A DNA stretch of 64,000 bases, taken from contig CAMCVF010000006.1 in assembly GCA_945881735.1 (NCBI GenBank), positions 58,817-122,816 of the forward strand. Reading direction: 5' to 3'. The notes under the pieces were generated by a model. The model ran no database searches. It saw only the letters and a program-made list of their open reading frames with translations, and was not told the origin of the DNA. Made by a program: the position numbers and the translations under genes. Source of the DNA: Methylotenera oryzisoli. Its GTDB lineage: Bacteria; Pseudomonadota; Gammaproteobacteria; Burkholderiales; Methylophilaceae. Shown here piece by piece: positions 52,285 to 60,986 of this stretch. The first letter of the stretch is position 1, and every line of letters starts with the position of its first letter.

Positions 52285-52817
52285 AGCAAAAAAAACTACA
52301 TTCCGCATGGGTAGTTAATCCAATATTGGCGGGGCGATTAAAGCCTTGGTTAATTGAAAAGGGCTCACTCACCTTGCGTTTACAAAAGCGCTATGCTGCT
52401 TTTGGTGTTAATCCAGTAAACGTTCGCTATGCAAAGCCCATTTTTGATGAAGCGTTACGATTAGTTTTGCCCAGTTACAAAACGGCATTAATTCGTGAGG
52501 TACTGCTACTTGGTAATCATCAATCAGTGGTATTTGCACATAGCGTATTGCCGAGAACAAGTCTAAGAGGAGAGTGGAATGGGCTTGGTAAACTTGGTAA
52601 CAAGCCATTGGGTGAGGCTTTGTTTGCCAATCCGCAAGTTAAGCGTGCGCCACTACGCTTTAAGAAACTGGCGCCGCATCATGTGTTATATCAGCATGCC
52701 GTTAAGCATTTAAGCACTAAGCCTGAGTATTTATGGGCGAGGCGTTCGGTATTTAGTTTAAATTGCGCTAGTATTTTAGTCACCGAAGTTTTTTTACCGC
52801 AACTACTATCCACATGA
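52281..52817 (+). CDS. ubiC: Chorismate pyruvate-lyase
   Basis: First committed step of ubiquinone synthesis, turning chorismate into 4-hydroxybenzoate and pyruvate. The family is loosely conserved; LREVLL-like LIREVLLLGN, VFAHSVLPRTSLRG (core ARSVLP-like) and LGxxLF-type GKLGNKPLGEALF are present. The start is most likely TTG at 52281, within the recG stop (TTGA), with GGGGGAG 11 bases upstream inside recG. This gives 178 residues. The stop overlaps ubiA by 4 bases. Confidence 0.88.
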   Translation: MKQKKLHSAWVVNPILAGRLKPWLIEKGSLTLRLQKRYAAFGVNPVNVRYAKPIFDEALRLVLPSYKTALIREVLLLGNHQSVVFAHSVLPRTSLRGEWNGLGKLGNKPLGEALFANPQVKRAPLRFKKLAPHHVLYQHAVKHLSTKPEYLWARRSVFSLNCASILVTEVFLPQLLST

Positions 52818-53698
52818 ATACACAACAATTGATTAAAAAACTAAATGCCTATGAACGGCTCATGCGTCTAGATAAGCCGATTGGCATTTTATTGCTTCTA
52901 TGGCCAACCTTGTGGGCCTTGTGGATCGCCAGTCGTGGCAAGCCCGATTGGATTGTGGTTCTGGTTTTTGTGACCGGCACAGTCCTAATGCGCAGCGCAG
53001 GTTGTGTGATGAATGATATTGCAGACCGCCAATACGATGGTTTGGTTGAGCGTACCAAAAATCGTCCGCTGGCAACAGGTGAGGTGAACGTTAAAGAAGC
53101 TTATTTACTAGCAGCAGGATTAATTTTGTTGGCATTTTGGCTTGTATTATTATTTAACAAAGCCACCATTTTATTATCGTTAGCCGCTTTATTTTTAGCC
53201 GTTAGCTACCCATTTACCAAGCGATTTTTAGCTATTCCACAAGCCTATTTAGGCATTGCTTTTGGCTTTGGTATTCCCATGGCGTTTGCTGCTGTAAATG
53301 ATTACATTCCACCAGTTGCTTGGGCGTTATTGTTGGCTAATGTGTTTTGGGCCATTGCATACGATACCGAATACGCCATGGTTGATAGGGATGACGATTT
53401 AAAAATAGGCATCAAATCATCCGCCCTATTTTTTGGCAAATACGATGTGCTTGCCGTAATGCTTTGCTATGCCGCCATGCTGGGTTTATTGGCTTATATT
53501 GGCCAATATTTATTAGGCTTTGGCCTTTATTATTACCTCAGCCTAGCAATTGCTTTTGCGCTAGTCATATTGCAATATATAGCCATAAAAAAACGCCTTA
53601 AAGCCGATTGTTTTAAAGCGTTTTTACAAAACAACTCGATTGGTTTGGCTATTTTTGCAGGTATTTTGGCGCAGTATTACTTAAAATACCCAATCTAA
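52814..53698 (+). CDS. ubiA: 4-hydroxybenzoate polyprenyltransferase
   Basis: Integral membrane prenyltransferase acting after UbiC in ubiquinone synthesis. The first aspartate-rich motif is in GCVMNDIADRQYDGLVERTKNRPLA (core NDIADRQYD), the second in AIAYDTEYAMVDRDDDLKIG (core YDTEYAMVDRDDD). Eight to nine hydrophobic helices fill its 294 residues. It is translationally coupled to ubiC (ATGA overlap). Confidence 0.96.
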   Translation: MNTQQLIKKLNAYERLMRLDKPIGILLLLWPTLWALWIASRGKPDWIVVLVFVTGTVLMRSAGCVMNDIADRQYDGLVERTKNRPLATGEVNVKEAYLLAAGLILLAFWLVLLFNKATILLSLAALFLAVSYPFTKRFLAIPQAYLGIAFGFGIPMAFAAVNDYIPPVAWALLLANVFWAIAYDTEYAMVDRDDDLKIGIKSSALFFGKYDVLAVMLCYAAMLGLLAYIGQYLLGFGLYYYLSLAIAFALVILQYIAIKKRLKADCFKAFLQNNSIGLAIFAGILAQYYLKYPI

Positions 53699-53746
53699 TC
53701 CAGCCTTGCCCTCATAAAAGCTCACACAGAGTGTTCCAAGCGTAGT

Positions 53747-54052
53747 TTAATTGTACTCAATTAAGTTAAATTCAAAGAACTCTTCATGCTCTTCAACAAC
53801 GCTAATGCCTGCTTTTTCAGCTTTAAGCAAAGTTAATTTTTCTAGCTTAGGCAATTTATCCGCTTTCAATACACTAGCACCACTACTTAGTGGTTTGTCG
53901 GGGCTGTATACAACTATACAGTCACCCTTAACCTCCACCTTATTTGTGTAAGTATTTGACTTATATGTTTTTAAGGTAATCACAGGGTTTGTTTCCCCAA
54001 ATTTTGAGTTGTCCTTAACTACATGTTGATTAACGTGGATGATTGCTTTCAT
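53747..54052 (-). CDS. Hypothetical protein, 101 residues
   Basis: A GGAG site lies eight bases before the ATG. The first 60 residues look like a compact beta-rich fold (HVNQHVVKDNSKFGETNPVI, then KTYKSNTYTNKVEV and VVYSPDKPLSSGA); the last 40 are a charged helix ending in a Glu/Phe-rich tail (EEHEEFFEF). There is no signal peptide or membrane helix. I cannot name a family. It is the last of three small minus-strand genes between ubiA and rplM. Confidence 0.65.
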   Translation of the reverse strand: MKAIIHVNQHVVKDNSKFGETNPVITLKTYKSNTYTNKVEVKGDCIVVYSPDKPLSSGASVLKADKLPKLEKLTLLKAEKAGISVVEEHEEFFEFNLIEYN

Positions 54053-54086
54053 TACTTTTTCTCCGTAAATAGTTTATTCATTGAGG

Positions 54087-54182
54087 CTACTTGTATAGGA
54101 TGCAGTGATACCCAGCAATAAATATAGCTTCGGCTACCTCACTAGCAGCTAGTTTTGCTGCTTTCATTTCTTTAATCGCCAT
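54087..54182 (-). CDS. Putative 31-residue peptide
   Basis: A strong GGAGGAG site eight bases before the ATG opens a 31-codon frame: a Lys/Ala-rich N terminus (MAIKEMKAAKLAASEVAEA) and a hydrophobic, aromatic end (IFIAGYHCILYK) with one Cys. The stop is 34 bases from the start of the 101-residue gene downstream. The strong ribosome site is the main evidence that it is translated. Function is unknown; a leader or precursor peptide is possible. Confidence 0.5.
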   Translation of the reverse strand: MAIKEMKAAKLAASEVAEAIFIAGYHCILYK

Positions 54183-54304
54183 ATTTTTCTCCTCCATTTG
54201 AATAACATCTGCTTTTCTTAAATTGCTTATGGCAATGCTTCTTAATAAAATTAATTCCTCCTAAAATGCTTTTTAAAACCAACACGTTTCTAACATATTC
54301 GGTG

Positions 54305-54634
54305 TTAGTTAATTACTGCTGCTGTTTGTGTGGTTTGCTTTTTAGCAGAAGTAGCTTTTACGCGAATTTTTTGGCTACAACCTGGGGTAGACACTCGCGA
54401 CATTTTAAAAATCGGTTTCGCAACAACGGTGTCTGCAATTTCGTCACTATTGACGATATCTTTATGGTTTGTTTGCTGAATTTCAGCCATTAAAAGTGGA
54501 TCAATCAACAAGATAAAATCGCGTGTAAAGGTGCTGTCACATAAGGCTTGCTTTAATATACAATTGATGTGCATGGGGATGACCTGTTTTTCCAGAGTAT
54601 CTTTGTTATAAACAGTAAGCAATTGGTGTGCCAA
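54305..54634 (-). CDS. Hypothetical protein, up to 109 residues
   Basis: First of three small minus-strand genes. The longest frame starts at a TTG (54634) with no ribosome site; an ATG at 54574 (MHINCILKQ) would give 89 residues and is also plausible. The middle is hydrophobic-acidic (FILLIDPLLMAEIQQ), and the C-terminal 35 residues are basic and rich in Lys, Thr and Ser. No known motif is visible. Its start region backs onto the rplM promoter. Confidence 0.5.
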   Translation of the reverse strand: MAHQLLTVYNKDTLEKQVIPMHINCILKQALCDSTFTRDFILLIDPLLMAEIQQTNHKDIVNSDEIADTVVAKPIFKMSRVSTPGCSQKIRVKATSAKKQTTQTAAVIN

Positions 54635-54708
54635 CTAAAAATTATGCCCCAAAACCCTTTTAAACAGCATTAAGCTTTAAAAAACCACTATTTAATCAAT
54701 TTTTACAA

Positions 54709-54738
54709 TTGACAAGCCCATTAGCAAAAGCATATAAT
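54709..54738 (+). promoter_or_regulatory. Sigma70-type promoter for rplM-rpsI
   Basis: A consensus TTGACA (54709-54714), an 18-base spacer and a perfect TATAAT (54733-54738), followed by a C-rich start region (CCGCCCTC) typical of stringently controlled ribosomal promoters. It lies about 95 bases before rplM. Confidence 0.85.
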
Positions 54739-54833
54739 CCGCCCTCTTGTTTTTATAAGCTATACAATGATGATAGCTTGATACAGAACTGGCTTAAACT
54801 GAATGAGCTTATATTGAAATAGGTAGTGATAAG

Positions 54834-55277
54834 ATGAATATTTTTTCTGGAAAAACATTTTCTGCAAAATCGCATGAAGTAGAACGCGAATGGTTTGTAA
54901 TTGACGCAACCGACTTAGTGTTAGGTCGTTTGGCAAGTGCGGTAGCGCACCGCCTACGCGGAAAGCATAAAACCGTTTACACGCCGCACGTTGATACGGG
55001 CGATTACATTGTGGTGATTAATGCTGACAAAATTAGAGTGACAGGCGCAAAAGCGACTGACAAGCAATACCATAGTCACTCTGGTTACCCAGGTGGTATC
55101 AGCACAACAACATTCTCTAAAATGCAAGACAAGTTTCCTGGTCGTGCTCTAGAAAAAGCAGTAAAAGGCATGTTGCCAAAAGGCCCATTAGGCTATGCAA
55201 TGGCTAAAAAAATGAAAGTGTATGCTGGCGATAAACACGATCACGCTGCACAACAACCAAAAGCACTGACTATTTAA
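54834..55277 (+). CDS. rplM: 50S ribosomal protein L13
   Basis: L13, an early-assembly protein of the large subunit. [35 protein letters not shown] and [19 protein letters not shown] (core [12 protein letters not shown]) are diagnostic. At 147 residues it is a few longer than the E. coli protein. It is followed by rpsI after 10 bases, the universal pairing. Confidence 0.98.
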   Translation: MNIFSGKTFSAKSHEVEREWFVIDATDLVLGRLASAVAHRLRGKHKTVYTPHVDTGDYIVVINADKIRVTGAKATDKQYHSHSGYPGGISTTTFSKMQDKFPGRALEKAVKGMLPKGPLGYAMAKKMKVYAGDKHDHAAQQPKALTI

Positions 55278-55287
55278 GGTAGATGAA

Positions 55288-55680
55288 ATGATTGGTAAAT
55301 ACAATTACGGTACAGGCCGCCGCAAAAGCTCAGTAGCGCGCGTGTTTTTAAAATCGGGTAAAGGCAATATCATTGTGAATGATAAGCCTGTTGATGAGTA
55401 TTTCTCACGCGTTACTTCACGCATGATTTTGCGTCAACCACTAGAGCTGACAAACAACACAGCTAGCTTTGACATTATGGTTAATGTTATCGGTGGCGGC
55501 GAATCAGGCCAAGCTGGTGCGGTTCGTCACGGCATTACCCGTGCCTTGATTGACTACGATGCTGCTTTAAAAAGTGCATTGTCACATGCTGGCTTCGTTA
55601 CACGAGATGCACGTGAAGTAGAGCGTAAAAAAGTGGGCTTACGCAAAGCGCGTCGTCGTAAACAATTCTCTAAACGCTAA
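55288..55680 (+). CDS. rpsI: 30S ribosomal protein S9
   Basis: S9, whose basic C-terminal tail reaches the P-site t[18 protein letters not shown] near the start, [19 protein letters not shown] in the middle and the terminal [18 protein letters not shown] complete the family pattern. Its 130 residues are normal. A terminator follows within 60 bases. Confidence 0.98.
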   Translation: MIGKYNYGTGRRKSSVARVFLKSGKGNIIVNDKPVDEYFSRVTSRMILRQPLELTNNTASFDIMVNVIGGGESGQAGAVRHGITRALIDYDAALKSALSHAGFVTRDAREVERKKVGLRKARRRKQFSKR

Positions 55681-55711
55681 TTTAGCCCACGCCTTTTTAG
55701 GTGTTAAGAGT

Positions 55712-55739
55712 AAAAAAGGTCGCATTAGCGGCCTTTTTC
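55712..55739 (+). terminator. Rho-independent terminator of rplM-rpsI
   Basis: AAAAAGGTCGC and GCGGCCTTTTT (55713-55723 region with 55728-55738) form a stem with a G-U pair around an ATTA loop, ending in T residues. It begins about 32 bases after the rpsI stop. Confidence 0.8.
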
Positions 55740-55783
55740 ATTTAAGGTTTCGTTTTCACAGTTAATATTTCAACTTCAGCAGT

Positions 55784-56836
55784 ATGGCAAATCAAAAACT
55801 AAAAATTGGCATCGTAGGCGGCACAGGTTATACAGGTGTAGAACTATTACGACTATTGGCAATGCACTCAAATGCGGAGCTAACGGCAATCACATCACGC
55901 GGTGAGGCGGGCTTGCCTGTGGCCGATATGTTCCCTAGTTTGCGTGGCTTTGTGGATTTAGCTTTTGCTGATCCTGCCACAGCCGATTTAAGTAGCTGTG
56001 ATGTGGTTTTTTTTGCCACTCCGCATGGTGTAGCGATGAGTCAGGCACAAGCTTTATTAAAAGCCAATGTCAAAATCATCGATTTAGCGGCCGATTTTAG
56101 GCTCCAAGATGCTGCCGTTTTTGAAAAATGGTACAAGCTGCCGCACAGCTGCCCTGATGTATTGAATATGGCGGTGTACGGCATCCCGGAACTGAATCGG
56201 GAGCAAATCAAAACTGCCAAAGTGATTGGTAATCCAGGCTGTTACCCAACAACCGTGATATTAGGTTTAGCGCCATTATTAGAAGCTGGACTAATCGATT
56301 TTTCAGCACCTATCATTGCTGATGCGAAATCAGGTGTGTCAGGCGCTGGCAGAAAAGCTGAAGTGGCAAACTTGTTTGCCGAGTCTAGCGACAATATGAA
56401 AGCCTATGGCGTAAGCGGGCACAGGCATCATCCTGAGATTCTTGCTCAACTCACACATCTTGCGGGAGCCAATATTGATTTCATCTTTATACCGCATTTG
56501 ATTCCCATGATACGCGGCATGTTGTCGACCATTTATGTCAAATTAACCGATGTTGGACAAGCAACGGACTTGCAAGCTCTGTATGAAAAGCGTTATCTAA
56601 ATGAACAGTTTGTGGATGTTTTGGCTGCGGGCAATATGCCGGAAACACGTTCTGTGCGTGGTTCTAACCAATTACGTATAGCATTGCAAAAACAAGCCGA
56701 CACAGGCTATTTAACCGTGGTTGCAGTGCAAGATAACCTAGTGAAAGGCGCTGCAGGGCAGGCGATTCAAAATATGAATATCATGTTTGGTCTGGATGAG
56801 TATAGTGGCTTGCAAGTTCTACCGCTGTTACCATAA
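55784..56836 (+). CDS. argC: N-acetyl-gamma-glutamyl-phosphate reductase
   Basis: NADPH-dependent third step of arginine synthesis. The cofactor site [14 protein letters not shown] is at residues 12-25, and the catalytic cysteine is Cys153 in [10 protein letters not shown]. His-containing HRHHPEI lies near 215. Its 350 residues are normal for the long class. It begins a short plus-strand group with the membrane protein and bactofilin genes downstream. Confidence 0.97.
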   Translation: MANQKLKIGIVGGTGYTGVELLRLLAMHSNAELTAITSRGEAGLPVADMFPSLRGFVDLAFADPATADLSSCDVVFFATPHGVAMSQAQALLKANVKIIDLAADFRLQDAAVFEKWYKLPHSCPDVLNMAVYGIPELNREQIKTAKVIGNPGCYPTTVILGLAPLLEAGLIDFSAPIIADAKSGVSGAGRKAEVANLFAESSDNMKAYGVSGHRHHPEILAQLTHLAGANIDFIFIPHLIPMIRGMLSTIYVKLTDVGQATDLQALYEKRYLNEQFVDVLAAGNMPETRSVRGSNQLRIALQKQADTGYLTVVAVQDNLVKGAAGQAIQNMNIMFGLDEYSGLQVLPLLP

Positions 56837-56842
56837 CAAACT

Positions 56843-57214
56843 ATGAAACCAGTACGTCGCAAAATCCGTCGCCATTTTGGATTAACTGCCAAGCAAGTGG
56901 CGGTGCGTTCAAAACGGCCTTGGTATTTTCAAACCTCATTGGCGATTTTGTTTGTTGTGTTCGGTTTTGCAATGGCGTATTGGTTAATGCACGACGGTGA
57001 AAATAAGAATATTCGCCAACGCTCAGAGCAAATTGCGCTAGAAAATAAAGCCTTACAAACCAAGCTAGTTGGCGCGCAACGCGAGTTGCAAATTGAGCTG
57101 GCGACTAATAATAACCTTGCCAAAGAGCTTGCGAGCGTTCAAGATGAGAACATTAAAATTAAGGAAGATTTATTTTTCTACAAAAAAATGTTGAATGGCA
57201 AACGATCAAAATAG
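56843..57214 (+). CDS. Small membrane protein with coiled coil
   Basis: A basic N terminus (residues 1-28), one membrane helix (about 29-49, SLAILFVVFGFAMAYWL) and a coiled coil (about 55-115) rich in Glu, Gln and Leu. The arrangement suggests a cytoplasmic N terminus and a periplasmic coiled coil. It resembles the first half of longer proteins found between argC and bactofilin in relatives, so it may be a short version. It starts 6 bases after argC. Function unknown. Confidence 0.75.
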   Translation: MKPVRRKIRRHFGLTAKQVAVRSKRPWYFQTSLAILFVVFGFAMAYWLMHDGENKNIRQRSEQIALENKALQTKLVGAQRELQIELATNNNLAKELASVQDENIKIKEDLFFYKKMLNGKRSK

Positions 57215-57263
57215 CGATAGACTAGTTTGATTACCAATAAGCCAAAAACCTGCGGGGATAATT

Positions 57264-57647
57264 ATGTTTTTTAAAAAAGTCAACAAAATTGATAATCGTA
57301 TTGATACGTTAATAGGTGTAGAAACTCGTATTGAAGGTGATTTGCATTTTAACGGCGGGCTGCGCGTAGATGGAGCGATTCGTGGCAACGTGAGTGAACA
57401 AAACGGTACGCCTAGTACATTGATATTAGGCGAGCATGGCAAAATTGAAGGCGCGATAACCGCTTCAAAAATTGTATTGATTGGTAAAGTAATTGGCCCT
57501 GTTAAATCGAGTCAATTTATTGAACTACAAGCAACAGCTCGTATTACTGGTGATTTATATTATAAATCGCTAGAAATGCATACTGGCGCAGTAATTGAAG
57601 GTAAATTGGTCTACCTAGGCGATGGTGCGCCAGACCATGAAACGTAA
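57264..57647 (+). CDS. Bactofilin
   Basis: Cytoskeletal protein that polymerises into filaments without nucleotide. The core is a right-handed beta-helix with repeating GDLHFNGGLRVDGAIRGNV, GKIEGAITASKIVLIGKV and ARITGDLYYKSLEM turns (short motifs IEGDLHFNG and ARITGDLYY are diagnostic). At 127 residues it is a short member. It lies between the membrane coiled-coil gene and erpA, and bactofilins often work with cell-wall enzymes such as the M23 peptidase found 4 kb away; that link is inference. Confidence 0.93.
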   Translation: MFFKKVNKIDNRIDTLIGVETRIEGDLHFNGGLRVDGAIRGNVSEQNGTPSTLILGEHGKIEGAITASKIVLIGKVIGPVKSSQFIELQATARITGDLYYKSLEMHTGAVIEGKLVYLGDGAPDHET

Positions 57648-57751
57648 GTAACAACCCTGACTTTCTAATTAAATTGTTAAAGTCTTGTAAAAATGAACAT
57701 TAACCCCAAATTATGTTCTATAGTTAAGTATATGAAGTTTAAGGAGTAATC

Positions 57752-58117
57752 ATGAACGCAGTTACCGATATGCCAGATGTAGAAATGCCAACACCCTTGG
57801 TGTTTACCGATAATGCCGCCAAAAAAGTAAAAGAATTGATTGAGGAGGAAGGCAGCCCCGATTTGAAATTACGCGTTTTTGTTAGCGGCGGCGGTTGCTC
57901 GGGCTTTCAATACGGCTTTACGTTTGAAGAAGAAGTAAACGATGATGACACGCAAGTAATGAAAGATACCGTAACTTTGCTGATTGATCCAATGAGCTTG
58001 CAATACTTAATGGGTGCAGAAATTGATTATCAAGACAACCTGCAAGGGTCACAATTTGTAATTCGTAACCCACAAGCCACTTCAACTTGTGGTTGCGGCT
58101 CTTCATTCTCTGTTTGA
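57752..58117 (+). CDS. erpA: Iron-sulfur cluster insertion protein ErpA
   Basis: A-type carrier that delivers Fe-S clusters to apoproteins. Cluster ligands are Cys49 ([12 protein letters not shown]) and Cys113 and Cys115 ([11 protein letters not shown]). The segment [23 protein letters not shown] (core [13 protein letters not shown]) is typical. Its 121 residues are normal, and an AAGGAG site precedes the ATG. A terminator follows. Confidence 0.96.
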   Translation: MNAVTDMPDVEMPTPLVFTDNAAKKVKELIEEEGSPDLKLRVFVSGGGCSGFQYGFTFEEEVNDDDTQVMKDTVTLLIDPMSLQYLMGAEIDYQDNLQGSQFVIRNPQATSTCGCGSSFSV

Positions 58118-58134
58118 TATTTGTTTTTGTATTC

Positions 58135-58165
58135 AAAAAAGCCAAGCCTTTGCTTGGCTTTTTTT
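58135..58165 (+). terminator. Rho-independent terminator of erpA
   Basis: AAAAAAGCCAAG (58135-58146) and CTTGGCTTTTTT (58153-58164) form a 12-bp stem with a 6-base loop and a T run, 18 bases after the erpA stop. Confidence 0.9.
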
Positions 58166-58185
58166 GCATTTAAAGGTTTTATTAT

Positions 58186-58371
58186 ATGAAGCGAATCTGA
58201 AAACATGCAGCAACACCAAAAGCAGCAACAGTGCTAATTTTGGGCGATAGTTTAAGCGATGGTAAAGGTGCTAAAGATGGTGATTACTATCCCACATTGT
58301 TTGCGAGTTTAGCTAAGGCTTGTTCTAATTTATTGTACTTGCTAGACCAGTTGCTTTTAAAGATACCATGA
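58186..58371 (+). pseudogene. Decayed GDSL/SGNH hydrolase fragment
   Basis: From ATG 58186 the frame reads MKRI, a TGA at 58198-58200, then continues in frame with ATVLILGDSLSDGKGAKDGDYYPTLF. That contains block I (GDSL with the nucleophile Ser) of SGNH esterases such as TesA-type arylesterases. It stops at 58371, far short of the 180-200 residues of a complete enzyme and without the C-terminal DxxH block. It therefore looks like a broken remnant. Confidence 0.55.
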
Positions 58372-58457
58372 GTACAGGCATCCCGAACTTCTTTATCAAA
58401 ATGACTACAACCAGCAAAATAATCTAAGACAAAAATTGTATCAATAAAATCAGGCAT
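58287..58457 (-). CDS. Possible 56-residue protein overlapping the GDSL remnant
   Basis: On the minus strand an ATG at 58457 opens 56 codons with protein-like composition (MPDFIDTIFVLDYFAGCSHF, later SSKYNKLEQALAKL). The ribosome site is poor, and the frame overlaps the plus-strand GDSL remnant for 85 bases. Only one of the two can be the ancestral coding strand there. I recognise no family. Confidence 0.25.
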   Translation of the reverse strand: MPDFIDTIFVLDYFAGCSHFDKEVRDACTHGIFKSNWSSKYNKLEQALAKLANNVG

Positions 58458-58506
58458 ATGATTTAATCTTTACAAAAGCATCAGCAATTTTAACTAGATT
58501 TTATGG

Positions 58507-59808
58507 CTAAACTCTCTTGCCCATAGGTACAAGTTCACGTCTAACTTCACCCGTATATAATTGTCTTGGACGTCCAATTTTGTGCTCTGGGTCTGCGTTC
58601 ATCTCGCTCCACTGTGCTATCCAGCCTGCGGTTCGGGCGAGGGCGAAGATGGCGGTAAACATGGAGTTTGGAATGCCCATTGCGCGCATCACGATGCCGC
58701 TGTAGAAATCGACGTTGGGATAAAGTTTGCGTGAAACGAAATATTCATCTTCTAACGCGATTTTTTCTAATTCCATGGCTAGTTTAAACAGCGGGTCATC
58801 TTGTAAACCCAGTTCATTTAATACTTCATGACAGGTTGTGCGCATAATCGCGGCGCGCGGGTCCATATTTCGGTAAACTCTGTGGCCAAAACCCATTAGG
58901 CGGAAGCTGTCGGATTTGTCTTTGGCGCGCTTAATAAATTCACCAATGCGCGATACATCACCAATTTCTTCCAGCATCTGTAAGGTTGCTTCGTTGGCGC
59001 CACCGTGCGCTGGACCCCAAAGTGACGCAATACCGGCCGCTACGCTGGCAAATGGGTTTGCGCCGCTTGAGCCCACCAAGCGAACTGTGCTGGTTGATGC
59101 GTTCTGTTCATGGTCGGCATGGAGAATCAATATTTTTTCAAACGCTTTAGCTAAAATTGGGTTGGGTACATACTCTTCGCACGGTGTGGCAAACATCATG
59201 TGCATAAAGTTTTCAGCATAATTGAGTTTGTTATTTGGATACATAAAGGGCTGACCCATAATGTATTTATAGCTCCAAGCGGCAATGGTTGGCACTTTTG
59301 CCAATAAACGATACGCAGAAACTTGACGATCGGCTGAATCGTAAACGTTCATTTCATTAAAATAGAAGGCAGACATTGAGCCTACCACGCCCACCATAAC
59401 TGCCATAGGATGCGCATCGCGCCTAAATCCACGGAACACATTATTAAGCTGATCATGCAGCATGGTATGGCCGCTGATTAAGTTAATAAATTCAGACTTT
59501 TGCGTGGCGTTCGGTAATTCGCCATGCATTAATAGATAAGAAACTTCTAAAAAATTACAGTTTTCAGCCAATTGTTCAATTGGATAGCCACGGTGATACA
59601 ACAGGCCTTTTTCACCATCAATATAAGTGATATTGGATTGGCAAGCGGCCGTGGACATAAAGCCAGGGTCGTAGGTAAATATGCCATGCTTGCCTAAGCT
59701 GCGAATATCAATTACATCGCTACCTAAACTGCCCGATAGCATAGGCAATTCGATAGGTGCTGCGCCGTTATCAAATGTGATGGTGGCTTTTGTTGGTTTT
59801 GTGGTCAT
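58507..59808 (-). CDS. gltA: Citrate synthase
   Basis: Condenses acetyl-CoA and oxaloacetate, entry to the TCA cycle. [39 protein letters not shown] contains the hexameric type N-terminal pattern (core [15 protein letters not shown]), and catalytic residues lie in [12 protein letters not shown] and [17 protein letters not shown] 59808 gives 433 residues; an upstream TTG is unlikely. In obligate methylotrophs the enzyme mainly feeds biosynthesis, a point of general knowledge. Confidence 0.97.
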   Translation of the reverse strand: MTTKPTKATITFDNGAAPIELPMLSGSLGSDVIDIRSLGKHGIFTYDPGFMSTAACQSNITYIDGEKGLLYHRGYPIEQLAENCNFLEVSYLLMHGELPNATQKSEFINLISGHTMLHDQLNNVFRGFRRDAHPMAVMVGVVGSMSAFYFNEMNVYDSADRQVSAYRLLAKVPTIAAWSYKYIMGQPFMYPNNKLNYAENFMHMMFATPCEEYVPNPILAKAFEKILILHADHEQNASTSTVRLVGSSGANPFASVAAGIASLWGPAHGGANEATLQMLEEIGDVSRIGEFIKRAKDKSDSFRLMGFGHRVYRNMDPRAAIMRTTCHEVLNELGLQDDPLFKLAMELEKIALEDEYFVSRKLYPNVDFYSGIVMRAMGIPNSMFTAIFALARTAGWIAQWSEMNADPEHKIGRPRQLYTGEVRRELVPMGKRV

Positions 59809-59881
59809 AATCAATCTTTACTACTTTTTAGTTCTTTAGGTTAGATAACAATAATACCAAATGTTTTAGTGTTAAAAACGC

Positions 59882-60982
59882 TTAGGCCGAATATATTGCA
59901 CCCAGCATACGCAAACCTTTTGCACCAGTCACCGCGGGAAGGTTGCTTGGTTTGTGGTCAATCGTTTGCTTAGCAAGCCAGGCAAAGGCGGCAGCCTCAA
60001 CCCAGTCAACGCCTACGCCCAATTCGGCAGTGGTATAGAGCTGACTATTATCCAATAATTTTTTTAAATGCTGCACAATCAGAGCGTTATGTGCACCGCC
60101 GCCACATAAATAGGCATCTTCTAAATTGCCACAAAATCGGTTAAGCGCATCATGAATGGTGCGTGAGGTGAGTGCGATTAAAGTATGCGCCACATCTTGT
60201 GGTTGGTAATCAGCTTTGCCCAAATGTTTAGCCAGCCAATCATCATTAAATAAATCGCGCCCAGTACTTTTGGGTGGCGCTAACGCAAAAAAAGGCTCCG
60301 CTAACATTTGCAGTAATAGCGGCTCAATTACCTCACCAGTAGCTGCCCATGCGCCGTTTGCATCATAATCTTTGCCCAGGTGCTGTTTTATCCAAGCATC
60401 TAGCAGCATATTGCCAGGGCCAGAATCAAAGCCCAGCACATTACCATTTTTGGCCAAATAAGTAATATTGGCGATGCCGCCGATATTAATCAGTGCGCGA
60501 TTGAATTGAGAGGAACCAAAAACGGCTTGGTGGAAAGCAGGCACCAGTGGGGCGCCTTGGCCACCTGCAGCAATATCGCGGCTTCTAAAATCAGAAACCA
60601 CGGTGATGTTGGTTAGCTCGGCCAATAGGGCCGAGTTGCCAATCTGTAGAGTAAATCCAAGTTCCGGTCTGTGGCGAATAGTCTGCCCGTGGCAACCAAT
60701 AGCAGTGATGTCACTGGCAGCAAGGTTTTGATTCACTAATAAAGTATTAACGGCATCAGCATATAAGCTTGCAAGGGTATTGGCCGTTAAAGCCGTCACT
60801 TCCAATTCATTGTGCGATGACGTGTGTAATTGCAATAACTGGGTTTTGATTGCTTGCGGATAATCCAAAAAGTGCGTTGCAAGCACTGCGCACTTGGCAT
60901 CATTTAAAGCACATAATGCTACATCGACGCCGTCCAAGCTGGTACCTGACATAATGCCGATAAATAATTGAGGCTTATCCAT
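59882..60982 (-). CDS. anmK: Anhydro-N-acetylmuramic acid kinase
   Basis: Recycles anhydroMurNAc from cell-wall turnover to MurNAc-6-phosphate. IGIMSGTSLDGVDVALC at the N terminus, GCHGQTIRHRPE, NIGGIANIT and FDSGPGNMLLDAW are signatures of the family. I start at ATG 60982 (366 residues) because the longer frame would overlap the upstream peptidase gene. Four bases separate it from that gene's stop, coupling cell-wall cutting and recycling. Confidence 0.96.
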   Translation of the reverse strand: MDKPQLFIGIMSGTSLDGVDVALCALNDAKCAVLATHFLDYPQAIKTQLLQLHTSSHNELEVTALTANTLASLYADAVNTLLVNQNLAASDITAIGCHGQTIRHRPELGFTLQIGNSALLAELTNITVVSDFRSRDIAAGGQGAPLVPAFHQAVFGSSQFNRALINIGGIANITYLAKNGNVLGFDSGPGNMLLDAWIKQHLGKDYDANGAWAATGEVIEPLLLQMLAEPFFALAPPKSTGRDLFNDDWLAKHLGKADYQPQDVAHTLIALTSRTIHDALNRFCGNLEDAYLCGGGAHNALIVQHLKKLLDNSQLYTTAELGVGVDWVEAAAFAWLAKQTIDHKPSNLPAVTGAKGLRMLGAIYSA

Positions 60983-60986
60983 CGTT

